The notes under the pieces: model-generated
The model's database searches: none
What the model was told of the DNA's origin: nothing
What the model saw: only the letters and a program-made list of their open reading frames with translations
DNA from: Crateriforma spongiae
Lineage (GTDB): Bacteria; Planctomycetota; Planctomycetia; Pirellulales; Pirellulaceae
Length of the DNA: 64,000 nucleotides
Direction: 5' to 3'
Assembly: GCF_012290005.1 (NCBI RefSeq)
Contig: NZ_JAAXMS010000006.1
Span: forward strand, 186,001 to 250,000
Part shown: positions 54,392-62,676 of the stretch, piece after piece
Layout of the letters: each line of letters opens with the position of its first letter
Numbering within the stretch: the stretch's first letter is position 1
Program-made: the position numbers and the translations under genes

Positions 54392-55936
54392 ATGAATCCA
54401 CAAGACATTCTTCGCTACGTCGATTCCATGCATCGCGAGAAGAATATCGATACCGATCTGGTTTTTTCGGCAATCGAATCCGCGCTGCAATCGGCCGCGA
54501 AGCGTCAGTACGGCGAAGAGTCGGATATCACGGTCAATTTGGACCGCAGTAACGGCCGCATCATGGCGACGCTGGACGGTCAACCGTTGGGTGACGACCA
54601 GATCGGGCGTATCGGTGCCCAGACCGCCAAGCAGGTGATCATTCAAAAGGTCCGCGAAGCCGAACGCGATTCGTTGATGACCGAGTACCGCGAACAGATC
54701 GGCGAGATCGTCAGCGGCATCATCGGAAAAGCCGACGGCGGCGTTGCCACTGTCAATCTAGGTAATGTCGAAGCGATCTTGCCGCGCAGCGAACAGATCC
54801 CCGGCGAAACGTTGCACGCCAACGAACGCGTTCGTGCGATCGTGTTCGAAGTCCGCGCCGCGGGTAATCGCGTGCGGGTCGTTCTAAGCCGCACGCGGCC
54901 GCAGTTGGTCCAGCGTTTGTTCGAACAGGAGATCCCCGAACTGTCCGAAGGCGTGATCAGCATCAATTCGATCAGCCGCGAACCGGGGTACCGCAGCAAA
55001 GTGGCCGTCAGCAGTGTCGATTCTCAGGTCGACCCCATCGCCGTGTGCGTGGGTTATCGCGGCAGTCGGATCAAGGCGGTTCGCGAGGAACTGGCGGGCG
55101 AACACATCGACGTGGTGCGTTTCAGCGATGACCCGCAGGTCCTGATTCCCAATGCCTTGCAACCGGCGGAAGTCGAACAGGTTTTGCTGTGTGACTTGAT
55201 CGGCCGGGCCATCGTGCTGGTTCAAGAAGACCAGTTGTCGTTGGCGATCGGTCGTCGCGGTCAAAACGTTCGGTTGGCTAGCAAGCTGTGCGGCTGGGAC
55301 ATCGAAATCATGACCGGCGGCGAGCTGGAAGAACAAATCGAACGCGCTGTGACGGGCTTTAGCCAGATCGATGGCGTCACCGAAGAGATCGCGCAGGCTT
55401 TGGTCGAACAAGGCTATCTGTCCTACGATGACCTGTCGGTGATCGAACCGGACGTGTTCGCGGAAATGAGCGGTTTGCCGCTGGAGACGATTGACCGGAT
55501 CGTCGAAGTCGCCGAAGCAAGAGCCGAGGAAGCCGAGGAAGCGGCGGCCGAAGAACGGGCCCAGCGTCGCGAACGCGAGAAGGCGCAAAAGGCCGTGGAG
55601 GCTCAGGGCGGCGAAGCCCCGGCCGGTGAGGCTCCCGCCAGCGAAGCACCGGCGGATGAAGCGGCCGCCGAGCAAACGGCGTCGGCTGAAGCGGAGGCGG
55701 TGGAATCGGAAGCTGAATCACCCGAGCCACCGGTCGCAGAAGCGGAGGCTGAGCCAGCCGAAACTGAGGTTGCGGCCGAAGAAGTCGAAGCATCGGCGGA
55801 GGCCGAAGAGGTGGTTGCCGAATCGGCTGACGATTCAGCCGAGTCGGACGCATCGCAGGCCCAGCCGACGGCGGTCGGGCAAGACGGCGGTGACGTTGAC
55901 GGTTCGGACGACCCCCAGCGGAACGAACCGAGCTGA
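54392..55936 (+). CDS. nusA: Transcription termination/antitermination factor NusA
   Basis: A 514-residue NusA. The N-terminal RNA-polymerase-binding domain covers about 1-125, S1 about 130-200, KH1 about 205-275 and KH2 about 280-345 (QLSLAIGRRGQNVRLASKLCG). A helix-hairpin-helix-like segment follows (GVTEEIAQALVEQGYLSYDDL). The last 130 residues are almost only Ala, Glu, Pro, Ser and Val, a very acidic, probably unstructured tail. It binds RNA polymerase and nascent RNA. The start ATG at 54392 is used because upstream residues do not fit the fold. It heads the translation cluster. Confidence 0.96.
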   Translation: MNPQDILRYVDSMHREKNIDTDLVFSAIESALQSAAKRQYGEESDITVNLDRSNGRIMATLDGQPLGDDQIGRIGAQTAKQVIIQKVREAERDSLMTEYREQIGEIVSGIIGKADGGVATVNLGNVEAILPRSEQIPGETLHANERVRAIVFEVRAAGNRVRVVLSRTRPQLVQRLFEQEIPELSEGVISINSISREPGYRSKVAVSSVDSQVDPIAVCVGYRGSRIKAVREELAGEHIDVVRFSDDPQVLIPNALQPAEVEQVLLCDLIGRAIVLVQEDQLSLAIGRRGQNVRLASKLCGWDIEIMTGGELEEQIERAVTGFSQIDGVTEEIAQALVEQGYLSYDDLSVIEPDVFAEMSGLPLETIDRIVEVAEARAEEAEEAAAEERAQRREREKAQKAVEAQGGEAPAGEAPASEAPADEAAAEQTASAEAEAVESEAESPEPPVAEAEAEPAETEVAAEEVEASAEAEEVVAESADDSAESDASQAQPTAVGQDGGDVDGSDDPQRNEPS

Positions 55937-56277
55937 CGTCGTGTCGGGCCGTCAAGGCCGGGGATGTCGACCAACAAAGTCGGCGTGTCGGAGCCCCGAG
56001 TCGCGAAATTGACGGCTTTTGGCTACGGAAGCGGTTTCCCAATTGTGGAACCTTGCGTTATTCTACCCGACTGGCAGAGCCGCGCTCGCCGTCCCCCGAT
56101 GGCATCCCACCGAAAGCGGACGCTTTGATTCTTCGGTAATTCCCCCCGGGATTCCTCACAGATCGATGAATCCCGGCGTTGGAGGACCAAGTTTATGTGA
56201 CCGAATATTTGAACCAAGGATCGGGGTGCGCCGACGCATTGCCGATTCACCATTGATTTCCCCAGGATCTTACCCCC
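55937..56277. other. nusA-infB spacer
   Basis: About 340 bases with no supported gene. Many bacteria have the small rnpM/ylxR and an L7Ae-like gene here; neither is visible. A stretch of C/G runs (56145-56160) and the leader just before the GTG of infB (AGGAT 7 bases upstream) are the only marked features. Confidence 0.6.
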
Positions 56278-59200
56278 GTGCCCGTACGCATTTACGCGCT
56301 CGCAAAAGAACTGAACCTCGACAGCAAAGACCTTGTTGAAATTGTCAAGAAAGTCGGGCTGACCGGCAAAGGTTCGGCGCTGGCCAGCTTGACGGATGAC
56401 GAAGCCGTCAAGGTACGCGAACACCTTTCCGGCGGCGGTGCTCCGGCTGGCAAGAAAGCCCCGGCCGCCAAAGCCGCTCGCGCCGATTCGAGCCCCGCGG
56501 CACCCGTTGCCGCTGTCCGCGACGCCGTTGTTCCCAGCGGGCGTCGCCCGATCACGATCCGAGGCGGACGTGGGGCAACCGATCGACGAAACGAGGCCAC
56601 CGCGACGTCCGGTGACGTGACCACCGCCGATGCCCCCACCGGTTCCGGGGCCGACGAAGTTCCGGTTTCCGAAACACCGACGGCGGAAAAAGCATCCGCC
56701 CAGGCCAAACCGCCGGTCAAACCGCCACCGGCCATGCCGCCGCTGGAATCCGATGCAGCCGCCTCCGGTTCGGATGACGCCTCGGCCAAGGATCGCTCCG
56801 CCCCGACCGAACGCCCGGTGCCCAAGATGCCCAAGGCCGGTCCGCTGTCACGCGGCCCGCTGTCCAAGGATGCGTCGCCATCGCGTCCGGTTCCCAAGAT
56901 GCCGGCCAAGTCAAACAAGCCGGCCGGCCAGCCGTCGGCGCCTGCGACGCCACCCAAAACCGAAAAGAAGGCGGCACCCGCTTCGCCGGCTGCCAAGTCC
57001 GGTGATTCGTCGATGGCCGAACGCATTGCCAGCCGCATGGGGTCCACCGGTAATCGCGTGGTGCCCAATCGCCCGGGACAGCCGGTGGCTCCGGTCCGCG
57101 GCCAAATGGGCGCCGGCAATCGCGTGCGGTCGCTGGATCGTCCACGACGTGGTGGTGGTGAAGGTGACGCCAATGTCAAAGGCGGCGGCGACGCCGGCAA
57201 GGGCAAGAAACGCGAACCCAAAATCAAAATCAATCTGGCCCAGCTGCCCGATGCTCCGGCCCCGGCCGAGAAGCCGGCTGCCAGTGGACCCGCTGCTCAA
57301 AAGCCCGATATCAAGCTGAGCAAAGACTTGATCGCCGGCCACAAGAAAGGCATGTCGGCACCGCTGCAAAAACTGGAATCGGAGGAAAAGGAACGCACCG
57401 CGGCCAAACGCGGCGGGGGCGGTCTGAAAGGTTTCAGTGGCCGCAAGAAGGGTGCGGAGGAAGAAGAAGAACGATCCGGCCGCAAGAAGGGCAGCTTGGC
57501 CGGCATGGCCAGCGCCCGCGCCGAACGTGTACGTGGCGGCGGTGGCCGTCGAAATCTGGGCACCGGGGATTACCGCGGTGGTCGCCGATCGGCCGGCAAT
57601 TTCCGAAAGACCACGCTGAAGCGTAAGGGGACCAACACGGCCGCGCCGCGGAAGGAAAAGGTGACTTTGGAGTTGCCTTGTACTCTGCGTAGCTTCTGTG
57701 AAGCCGCCGGGGTTCCCGTTGCCCAAGTGCTGCGTGTCCTGATGGGCATGCAGATGATGGTCAATATCAACAGCGAAATTGATCTGGAAACCGCCGATTT
57801 GCTGGCGACCGAATTGGACCTGGATATCCAGCTGAAAGAAACCGAGACGCTGGAAGAAGAGGTCATCACCCAGCTGGAGGAGACCGAAGACGATCCGGAA
57901 TCCTTGATTGCACGGCCGCCGATCGTGACGTTCCTGGGACACGTCGACCACGGGAAAACCAGCCTGCTGGATTACCTGATCGGAATCGACGTGGTCAGCG
58001 GCGAAGCCGGCGGGATCACCCAGCACATTCGTGCTTACCAGATTGACAAAGACGGCCAGCCGATCACGTTTGTCGACACGCCGGGCCACGAAGCGTTCAC
58101 CGAAATGCGAGCCCGTGGTGCGAACGTCACCGATATCGCAGTGTTGGTCATCGCGGCCGATGACGGCATCATGCCGCAAACCGAAGAAGCGATTAGCCAC
58201 GCCAAGGCCGCCGAAGTGCCGATCGTCGTCGCGTTGAACAAGATCGATCTGGAAGGCGTCGATCCGAACCGCGTGATGACGCAGTTGACCGAACACCAGT
58301 TGACGCCCAGCGAATGGGGCGGCGACGTGGAAGTGGTGCCCACCAGTGCGATCAAAGGTACCGGCATGGACACCCTGTTGGACACGTTGCTGACGGTGGC
58401 CGAACTGCACGAATTCACTGCCAACCCCAACCGTCAAGCTTTGGGCGTTTGTTTGGAAGCCGAACAGCACGGTGACAAGGGGGTGATTTCTAAACTGGTG
58501 GTTCAGAACGGTACGATGAAGGTCGGCGACATCATCGTTTGCGGTCCGGCCCACGGTCGTGTCCGTGCGATGACCGATCCGTTGACCGGAAAACCGATCA
58601 CCGAAGCCGGACCGTCCACCCCGGTCAGTTTGACGGGCTTGGATCAACCGCCCGGTGCCGGTGACCGTTTCCACGTCTTGGATGACATTTCCAAGGCCCG
58701 TGAAATCGCCGCACAACGTGCCGAATCGTCCAGTCGCCAATCCCTGTCGGGCATCACCACCAAGGTGTCGTTCGAGAACTTCCAAGAAATGTTGATGGAA
58801 GGCAAACTGGGATCGCTGGAAGACAAGGTCAAGTTGAACATCATCGTTCGGGCCGACGTCAAAGGTTCGTTGGAAGCGATCGACAAGGAATTGGGCAAGT
58901 TCGATCACCCCGAGGTCGAAATCCGCGTGCTGCAACGCAGTGTCGGCGGGATCACCTTGGCCGACGTCACCCTGGCCAGCGCATCCGATGCGGTGATCAT
59001 CGGTTTCAACGTCATCCCGGATGAACAAGCTCGGTCGATGGCGGACGAACGTGGCGTCGAAATTCGCCGCTATGACGTGATCTACAAGTTGACCGACGAC
59101 ATCAAGGCGATGATCGAAGGCCGCTTGAAGCCGGAAGAACGGGTCGTCGAATTGGGACGTGCGTTGGTCAAACAGACCTTCAGCATCAGCCGCGTCGGAA

Positions 59201-59442
59201 CGATCGCCGGGTGCTATGTCGCCCAGGGCGTCATCGAACGTGGGTGCCGCATCCGCGTCAACCGCGACGGCCGGACCATCGGCGATTACGCCTTGGACAC
59301 CCTGCGACGGGTGAAAGAGGATGTCAAAGAAGTCCCCCGCGGAATGGAATGCGGGATTCGATTGGCGAACTTCAACGACGTCAAACAGGATGACGTTCTG
59401 GAGGCTTACAAGATCGAAGAGGTTGCTCGTACGCTTGATTGA
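56278..59442 (+). CDS. infB: Translation initiation factor IF-2
   Basis: A 1054-residue IF-2 that starts with GTG. A first IF2_N domain lies at about 1-52 (VRIYALAKELNLDSKDL). Residues about 55-455 are a very long Ala/Pro/Lys/Gly/Arg-rich disordered region. A second IF2_N-like domain follows (ELPCTLRSFCEAAGVPVAQV), then the G domain from about 545, with GHVDHGKT, DTPGHEAF and NKID all intact. Domains II, III (RADVKGSLEAIDKELG) and IV complete the factor. It brings initiator tRNA to the 30S subunit and joins the 50S. The low-complexity part is much longer than in E. coli. Confidence 0.97.
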   Translation: MPVRIYALAKELNLDSKDLVEIVKKVGLTGKGSALASLTDDEAVKVREHLSGGGAPAGKKAPAAKAARADSSPAAPVAAVRDAVVPSGRRPITIRGGRGATDRRNEATATSGDVTTADAPTGSGADEVPVSETPTAEKASAQAKPPVKPPPAMPPLESDAAASGSDDASAKDRSAPTERPVPKMPKAGPLSRGPLSKDASPSRPVPKMPAKSNKPAGQPSAPATPPKTEKKAAPASPAAKSGDSSMAERIASRMGSTGNRVVPNRPGQPVAPVRGQMGAGNRVRSLDRPRRGGGEGDANVKGGGDAGKGKKREPKIKINLAQLPDAPAPAEKPAASGPAAQKPDIKLSKDLIAGHKKGMSAPLQKLESEEKERTAAKRGGGGLKGFSGRKKGAEEEEERSGRKKGSLAGMASARAERVRGGGGRRNLGTGDYRGGRRSAGNFRKTTLKRKGTNTAAPRKEKVTLELPCTLRSFCEAAGVPVAQVLRVLMGMQMMVNINSEIDLETADLLATELDLDIQLKETETLEEEVITQLEETEDDPESLIARPPIVTFLGHVDHGKTSLLDYLIGIDVVSGEAGGITQHIRAYQIDKDGQPITFVDTPGHEAFTEMRARGANVTDIAVLVIAADDGIMPQTEEAISHAKAAEVPIVVALNKIDLEGVDPNRVMTQLTEHQLTPSEWGGDVEVVPTSAIKGTGMDTLLDTLLTVAELHEFTANPNRQALGVCLEAEQHGDKGVISKLVVQNGTMKVGDIIVCGPAHGRVRAMTDPLTGKPITEAGPSTPVSLTGLDQPPGAGDRFHVLDDISKAREIAAQRAESSSRQSLSGITTKVSFENFQEMLMEGKLGSLEDKVKLNIIVRADVKGSLEAIDKELGKFDHPEVEIRVLQRSVGGITLADVTLASASDAVIIGFNVIPDEQARSMADERGVEIRRYDVIYKLTDDIKAMIEGRLKPEERVVELGRALVKQTFSISRVGTIAGCYVAQGVIERGCRIRVNRDGRTIGDYALDTLRRVKEDVKEVPRGMECGIRLANFNDVKQDDVLEAYKIEEVARTLD

Positions 59443-60026
59443 TCCGTCCGACGGCCCTGTGCCTGATTTCGGCGGGATCGTCCGTGGCGGCGATCGACCT
59501 TGCGATGGTTTCGACCACCGGAGACGCTGGACGAAACGGATCACGGATCACAACGGCGGAACCCATCGCCGTGGTGCCGGCGGCCCGGGACATCGTCCGA
59601 TTTCCGCGGATCATCGACCCGCGGCACGAATCGGCAACCCCCGGCAAAGATCCCACGCCATCGTTTTGGTTCGTCCGGACGCGTTCAAAATCCCGGCCTT
59701 CCACCACGCGATGAATGCGGCGATTTGGCAATCACGATCCGGATTGATTGCACGCGCGAGGGGGGGGATGCCGGGCCTGTCGAATCAATGCAGACGTGAT
59801 CCCATCGGCACCGGACATCGCCACGATTTTCATCACGGCGATCCGTTCCGGCAAAACGGGTCCGCCGATCCGTTGGCCCCCGGGTGGGGAGGCACTTGGC
59901 GGTCGTGACGATCGCATCGGTGCGTTCCCCGCCACTAGCCGCCCGACGACCGACGTTGCAATGGTCGCCGGGCCCGCCCGAATTATTCTGACCTGTCCAT
60001 CATCCACGAATCCTTATCGACCACCT
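59443..60026. other. infB-rbfA spacer without a supported gene
   Basis: About 580 bases where these genes are usually close together. Frames on both strands are open, but none shows a recognisable domain or good start. It contains a run of nine G at about 59760-59768. It may be leader sequence, decayed gene or a rapidly changing gene. Confidence 0.5.
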
Positions 60027-60443
60027 TTGTCCAGCCGACGCCTATTGAAAGCCGCCGAAGCGATCCGCGAAGTCGTCGCCCAGGCCATCTTGACCGAACT
60101 CCGTGACCCCCGCGTCAAAGACGTGACGGTGGTGGGTGTCTCGGTCAGCCCCGACATGCGCGAAGCCAAAGTGGCCGTCAGCGTGATGGGCGATGAAAAG
60201 CAACAGAATCTGTCGCTGCGTGGTTTGCAGAACTCCGCCGGATTCTTGCAAAGCAAAATCGCCCAACGGATCGACACGCGTTACACGCCGCGGCTGCAAT
60301 TCAGCCTGGACAAAGGCCAACACAACGCCATGGTCGTGGGTGAATTGCTGGCCAAGATCCGCCGCGAACAACAAGACGATTCTGACGACGACGGGGCCGA
60401 CGATGTCGACACGTCGCCGTCCGATGACCAACCCACATCCTGA
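60027..60443 (+). CDS. rbfA: 30S ribosome-binding factor RbfA
   Basis: A 138-residue RbfA with its KH-like fold: SSRRLLKAAEAIREVVAQAI at the N-terminus, LRDPRVKDVTVVGVSVSPDM, and LQSKIAQRIDTRYTPRLQF. It helps mature the 16S rRNA 5' end. The frame is open for more than 90 codons upstream, but family homology starts with the TTG at 60027, so this rare start is chosen; an ATG at 59961 is the alternative. The C-terminus is an acidic tail (DDSDDDGADDVD). It is 22 bases upstream of the next gene. Confidence 0.92.
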   Translation: MSSRRLLKAAEAIREVVAQAILTELRDPRVKDVTVVGVSVSPDMREAKVAVSVMGDEKQQNLSLRGLQNSAGFLQSKIAQRIDTRYTPRLQFSLDKGQHNAMVVGELLAKIRREQQDDSDDDGADDVDTSPSDDQPTS

Positions 60444-60465
60444 TTGACGCTACCCACACAAACGA

Positions 60466-61698
60466 ATGTCCGCAAGCAATCGCGCCAAGCTGATCGAAAA
60501 GCTTCACAAGGCACTGAAGAAGAACTACAAGGTGCCGCCCACGCAACCGTCGCGTCCACTGTTGGAACACGTGTTGTACGCGTCGCTGTTGGAAGACTGT
60601 CCCGCCGATCTGGCCGACGAAGGGATGGCCAAGCTGGAACAGGACTTCTTTGATTGGAACGAAGTCCGGGTGACGACCATCAGCGAATTGGCCCAGGTGT
60701 TGGGCCGACTGCCCGATCCGATCCGTGCCGCGTCACGGCTAAAAGGAAACCTGCAGGCGATCTTCGAGGAGTTCTACACGTTCGACCTGGATCACCTGAA
60801 GAAGGAAAACTTGGGCAAGGCCGTCAAAAAGTTTTCCGAGATGCCGTCGATGAGTTCGTTCGTGCTGGGATACACCATCCAGCACGGTTTGGGCGGTCAT
60901 TCGATCCCGTTGGACTACAGCGCGATGGTCGTGATGTTGGTCTGTGGCATCGCGTCGACATCCGAAGCGTCGACCGGAAAGGTCCCCGGCTTGGAACGGG
61001 CGATTCCCAAGAGCAAAGGTTTGGAGTTTTGCGCGCTGTTGCACCAGTGTGCCGTCGACCTGAACCAAAACGCCAAAGACAAGACCGCGATGCAAACGCT
61101 GGTCGCCGTCGATAAGAACGCCGAAGCTAACTTGAAGGATTGGTTGTCCAGCAAGAAGGAAGCTCGCAAACGCGCCGCCGAACGTAAGGCAGAAGAAAAG
61201 GAAGCGGCACGCGAAAAGGCCAAGGCGGAAGCCGAATCGGCACAGCGGGCCGCGATGGAAGCCGCTGCTAAGAAATCGGCTTCCGCGTCGCGACGAACCA
61301 AGAAAGCCGCCGCTCAACCGTCGGCGGCCGAACAAGCCGCCGCCGAACAGGCCGCCGCGGCAAAGAAGGCCGCTTCGAAATCAAAGTCCAAGTCGACCAA
61401 GACGTCCAAGGCAAAGTCGGACAAGCCCAAGGCGGAAACCGCCAAGCCCAAAGACAGCTCGACCAAGACCAGTTCGACCAAGTCTGGCACGACGAAATCG
61501 TCATCGTCCACCAAGTCGGCTTCGTCGGGAAAATCGGCGTCGAAGTCCACCGCAAAAAAGAAATCGTCCACCACGGCTGATGCCGGAAAGAAGCCGGCCA
61601 AAACCAAATCGTCATCGACCGGTGACACCAAATCGGCGTCCAAGAAAGCGGCCAAAAAATCAAGCTCTCGTAAGCTGAGCAAACGCAAGCCGCGTTGA
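60466..61698 (+). CDS. Endonuclease III-like (HhH-GPD) protein with histone-H1-like tail
   Basis: A 410-residue protein with no close named family. Residues 1-210 follow the helical pattern of endonuclease III (PLLEHVLYASLLEDCPADLADEG, then RAASRLKGNLQAIFEEF, then a degenerate hairpin MPSMSSFVLGYTIQHGLGG). The Asp expected after the hairpin is kept (IPLDYSAMVVMLV, Asp150). The hairpin's LPGVGRKTA glycines and catalytic Lys are missing, and no iron-sulfur Cys cluster is seen. Residues about 228-410 are a Lys/Ala/Ser/Thr-rich tail like histone H1 or bacterial Hc1. It may be a DNA-binding protein with lost or altered glycosylase activity. It sits between rbfA and yebC. The fold assignment is by eye. 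Confidence 0.75.
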   Translation: MSASNRAKLIEKLHKALKKNYKVPPTQPSRPLLEHVLYASLLEDCPADLADEGMAKLEQDFFDWNEVRVTTISELAQVLGRLPDPIRAASRLKGNLQAIFEEFYTFDLDHLKKENLGKAVKKFSEMPSMSSFVLGYTIQHGLGGHSIPLDYSAMVVMLVCGIASTSEASTGKVPGLERAIPKSKGLEFCALLHQCAVDLNQNAKDKTAMQTLVAVDKNAEANLKDWLSSKKEARKRAAERKAEEKEAAREKAKAEAESAQRAAMEAAAKKSASASRRTKKAAAQPSAAEQAAAEQAAAAKKAASKSKSKSTKTSKAKSDKPKAETAKPKDSSTKTSSTKSGTTKSSSSTKSASSGKSASKSTAKKKSSTTADAGKKPAKTKSSSTGDTKSASKKAAKKSSSRKLSKRKPR

Positions 61699-61804
61699 CG
61701 GCCAGGTGGCGGATGGTGACGTTATCGGGTCGACGTCCCCGGACGTTGAAATCGAACCGATCTTAAAATCTTCTGTGCAACTGAATTGATACCGGAGTGT
61801 TTCC

Positions 61805-62554
61805 ATGGCAGGCCACTCGAAATGGGCCAACATTCAACACCGCAAGGGACGCGTCGACGCGGCTCGCGGCAAGATGTGGAGCAAGCTGAGCAAAGCCATC
61901 ATCATGGCCGCCAAATCCGGTGGCGGTGATCCGACGGCCAACTTTCGGCTTCGCAAGGCGATCGATGACGCGAAAGCCGTCAGTATGCCCAAGGACAATA
62001 TCGAACGTGCTATCAAACGTGGTACGGGCGAATTGGACGGCGGGGACATGGAAGAAATCCTGTACGAAGGCTACGGCCCCGGCGGCGTCGCGGTGATGTG
62101 CGAAGCGATGACGGACAACCGGAATCGTACCGCCCCGGAGATGAAGCAACTGTTTTCCAAGTTCGGCGGTAATCTGGGAAACAGCGGCTGTGTGTCGTAC
62201 TTGTTCGACCGCAAGGGCGTCGTGGTTTTTGATGACGGCGTGGACGAAGAACAGGTGACGATGATCGCCATGGAACACGGTGGCGAAGACATCGACCACA
62301 ACGACGACGGCAAGCTGCAGGTGACCTGCACGCCCGACGCTTTTGACGGTCTGGTCGAGGCTTTCACCGATGCCGAGTTGGCGATCGATTACAGCGAAGT
62401 TTCACAGGTCCCCCAGACGACCGTCGATCTGGAATCGGACATGGCGCGAAAGGTGTTGTCGCTGCTGCAGGCGTTGGATGACCATGATGACGTCCAAAAT
62501 GTCAGCACGAATCTGAACATCACCGACGAAGCGTTGCTGGAAGAAGACGCCTGA
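61805..62554 (+). CDS. yebC: YebC/PmpR-family regulator (TACO1-like)
   Basis: A 249-residue YebC protein of standard length. The N-terminus AGHSKWANIQHRKGRVDAARG, the DNIERAIKRGTGELDG segment and YEGYGPGGVAVMCEAMTDNR are diagnostic. YebC proteins bind DNA or assist the ribosome at difficult sequences such as proline stretches. A GGAGTG lies 8-9 bases before the ATG. It follows the histone-tailed gene with a 106-base gap. Confidence 0.96.
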   Translation: MAGHSKWANIQHRKGRVDAARGKMWSKLSKAIIMAAKSGGGDPTANFRLRKAIDDAKAVSMPKDNIERAIKRGTGELDGGDMEEILYEGYGPGGVAVMCEAMTDNRNRTAPEMKQLFSKFGGNLGNSGCVSYLFDRKGVVVFDDGVDEEQVTMIAMEHGGEDIDHNDDGKLQVTCTPDAFDGLVEAFTDAELAIDYSEVSQVPQTTVDLESDMARKVLSLLQALDDHDDVQNVSTNLNITDEALLEEDA

Positions 62555-62676
62555 AAACCGGGCGGATGACCTAAGCTGGTCAAACTTTGACGGTTGTGTG
62601 GGCGCGGGCCGGTGCGCCCGGTTATTCGCTCCGACACTGTTCAAAGGTTCGTGTGGGTCGTGCCGATCGCAACGAT

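Noticed and set aside
56911-59544. 877-codon open frame on the minus strand opposite infB
   Set aside because: It is antisense to the strongly conserved IF-2 gene, and its translation is rich in Asp, His and Gln with no domain. This is the usual mirror effect of codon bias.
59321-59908. 195-codon plus-strand frame between infB and rbfA
   Set aside because: Starts inside infB in another frame, and the translation is Arg/His/Gly-rich without a domain. A real gene here cannot be excluded but is not supported.
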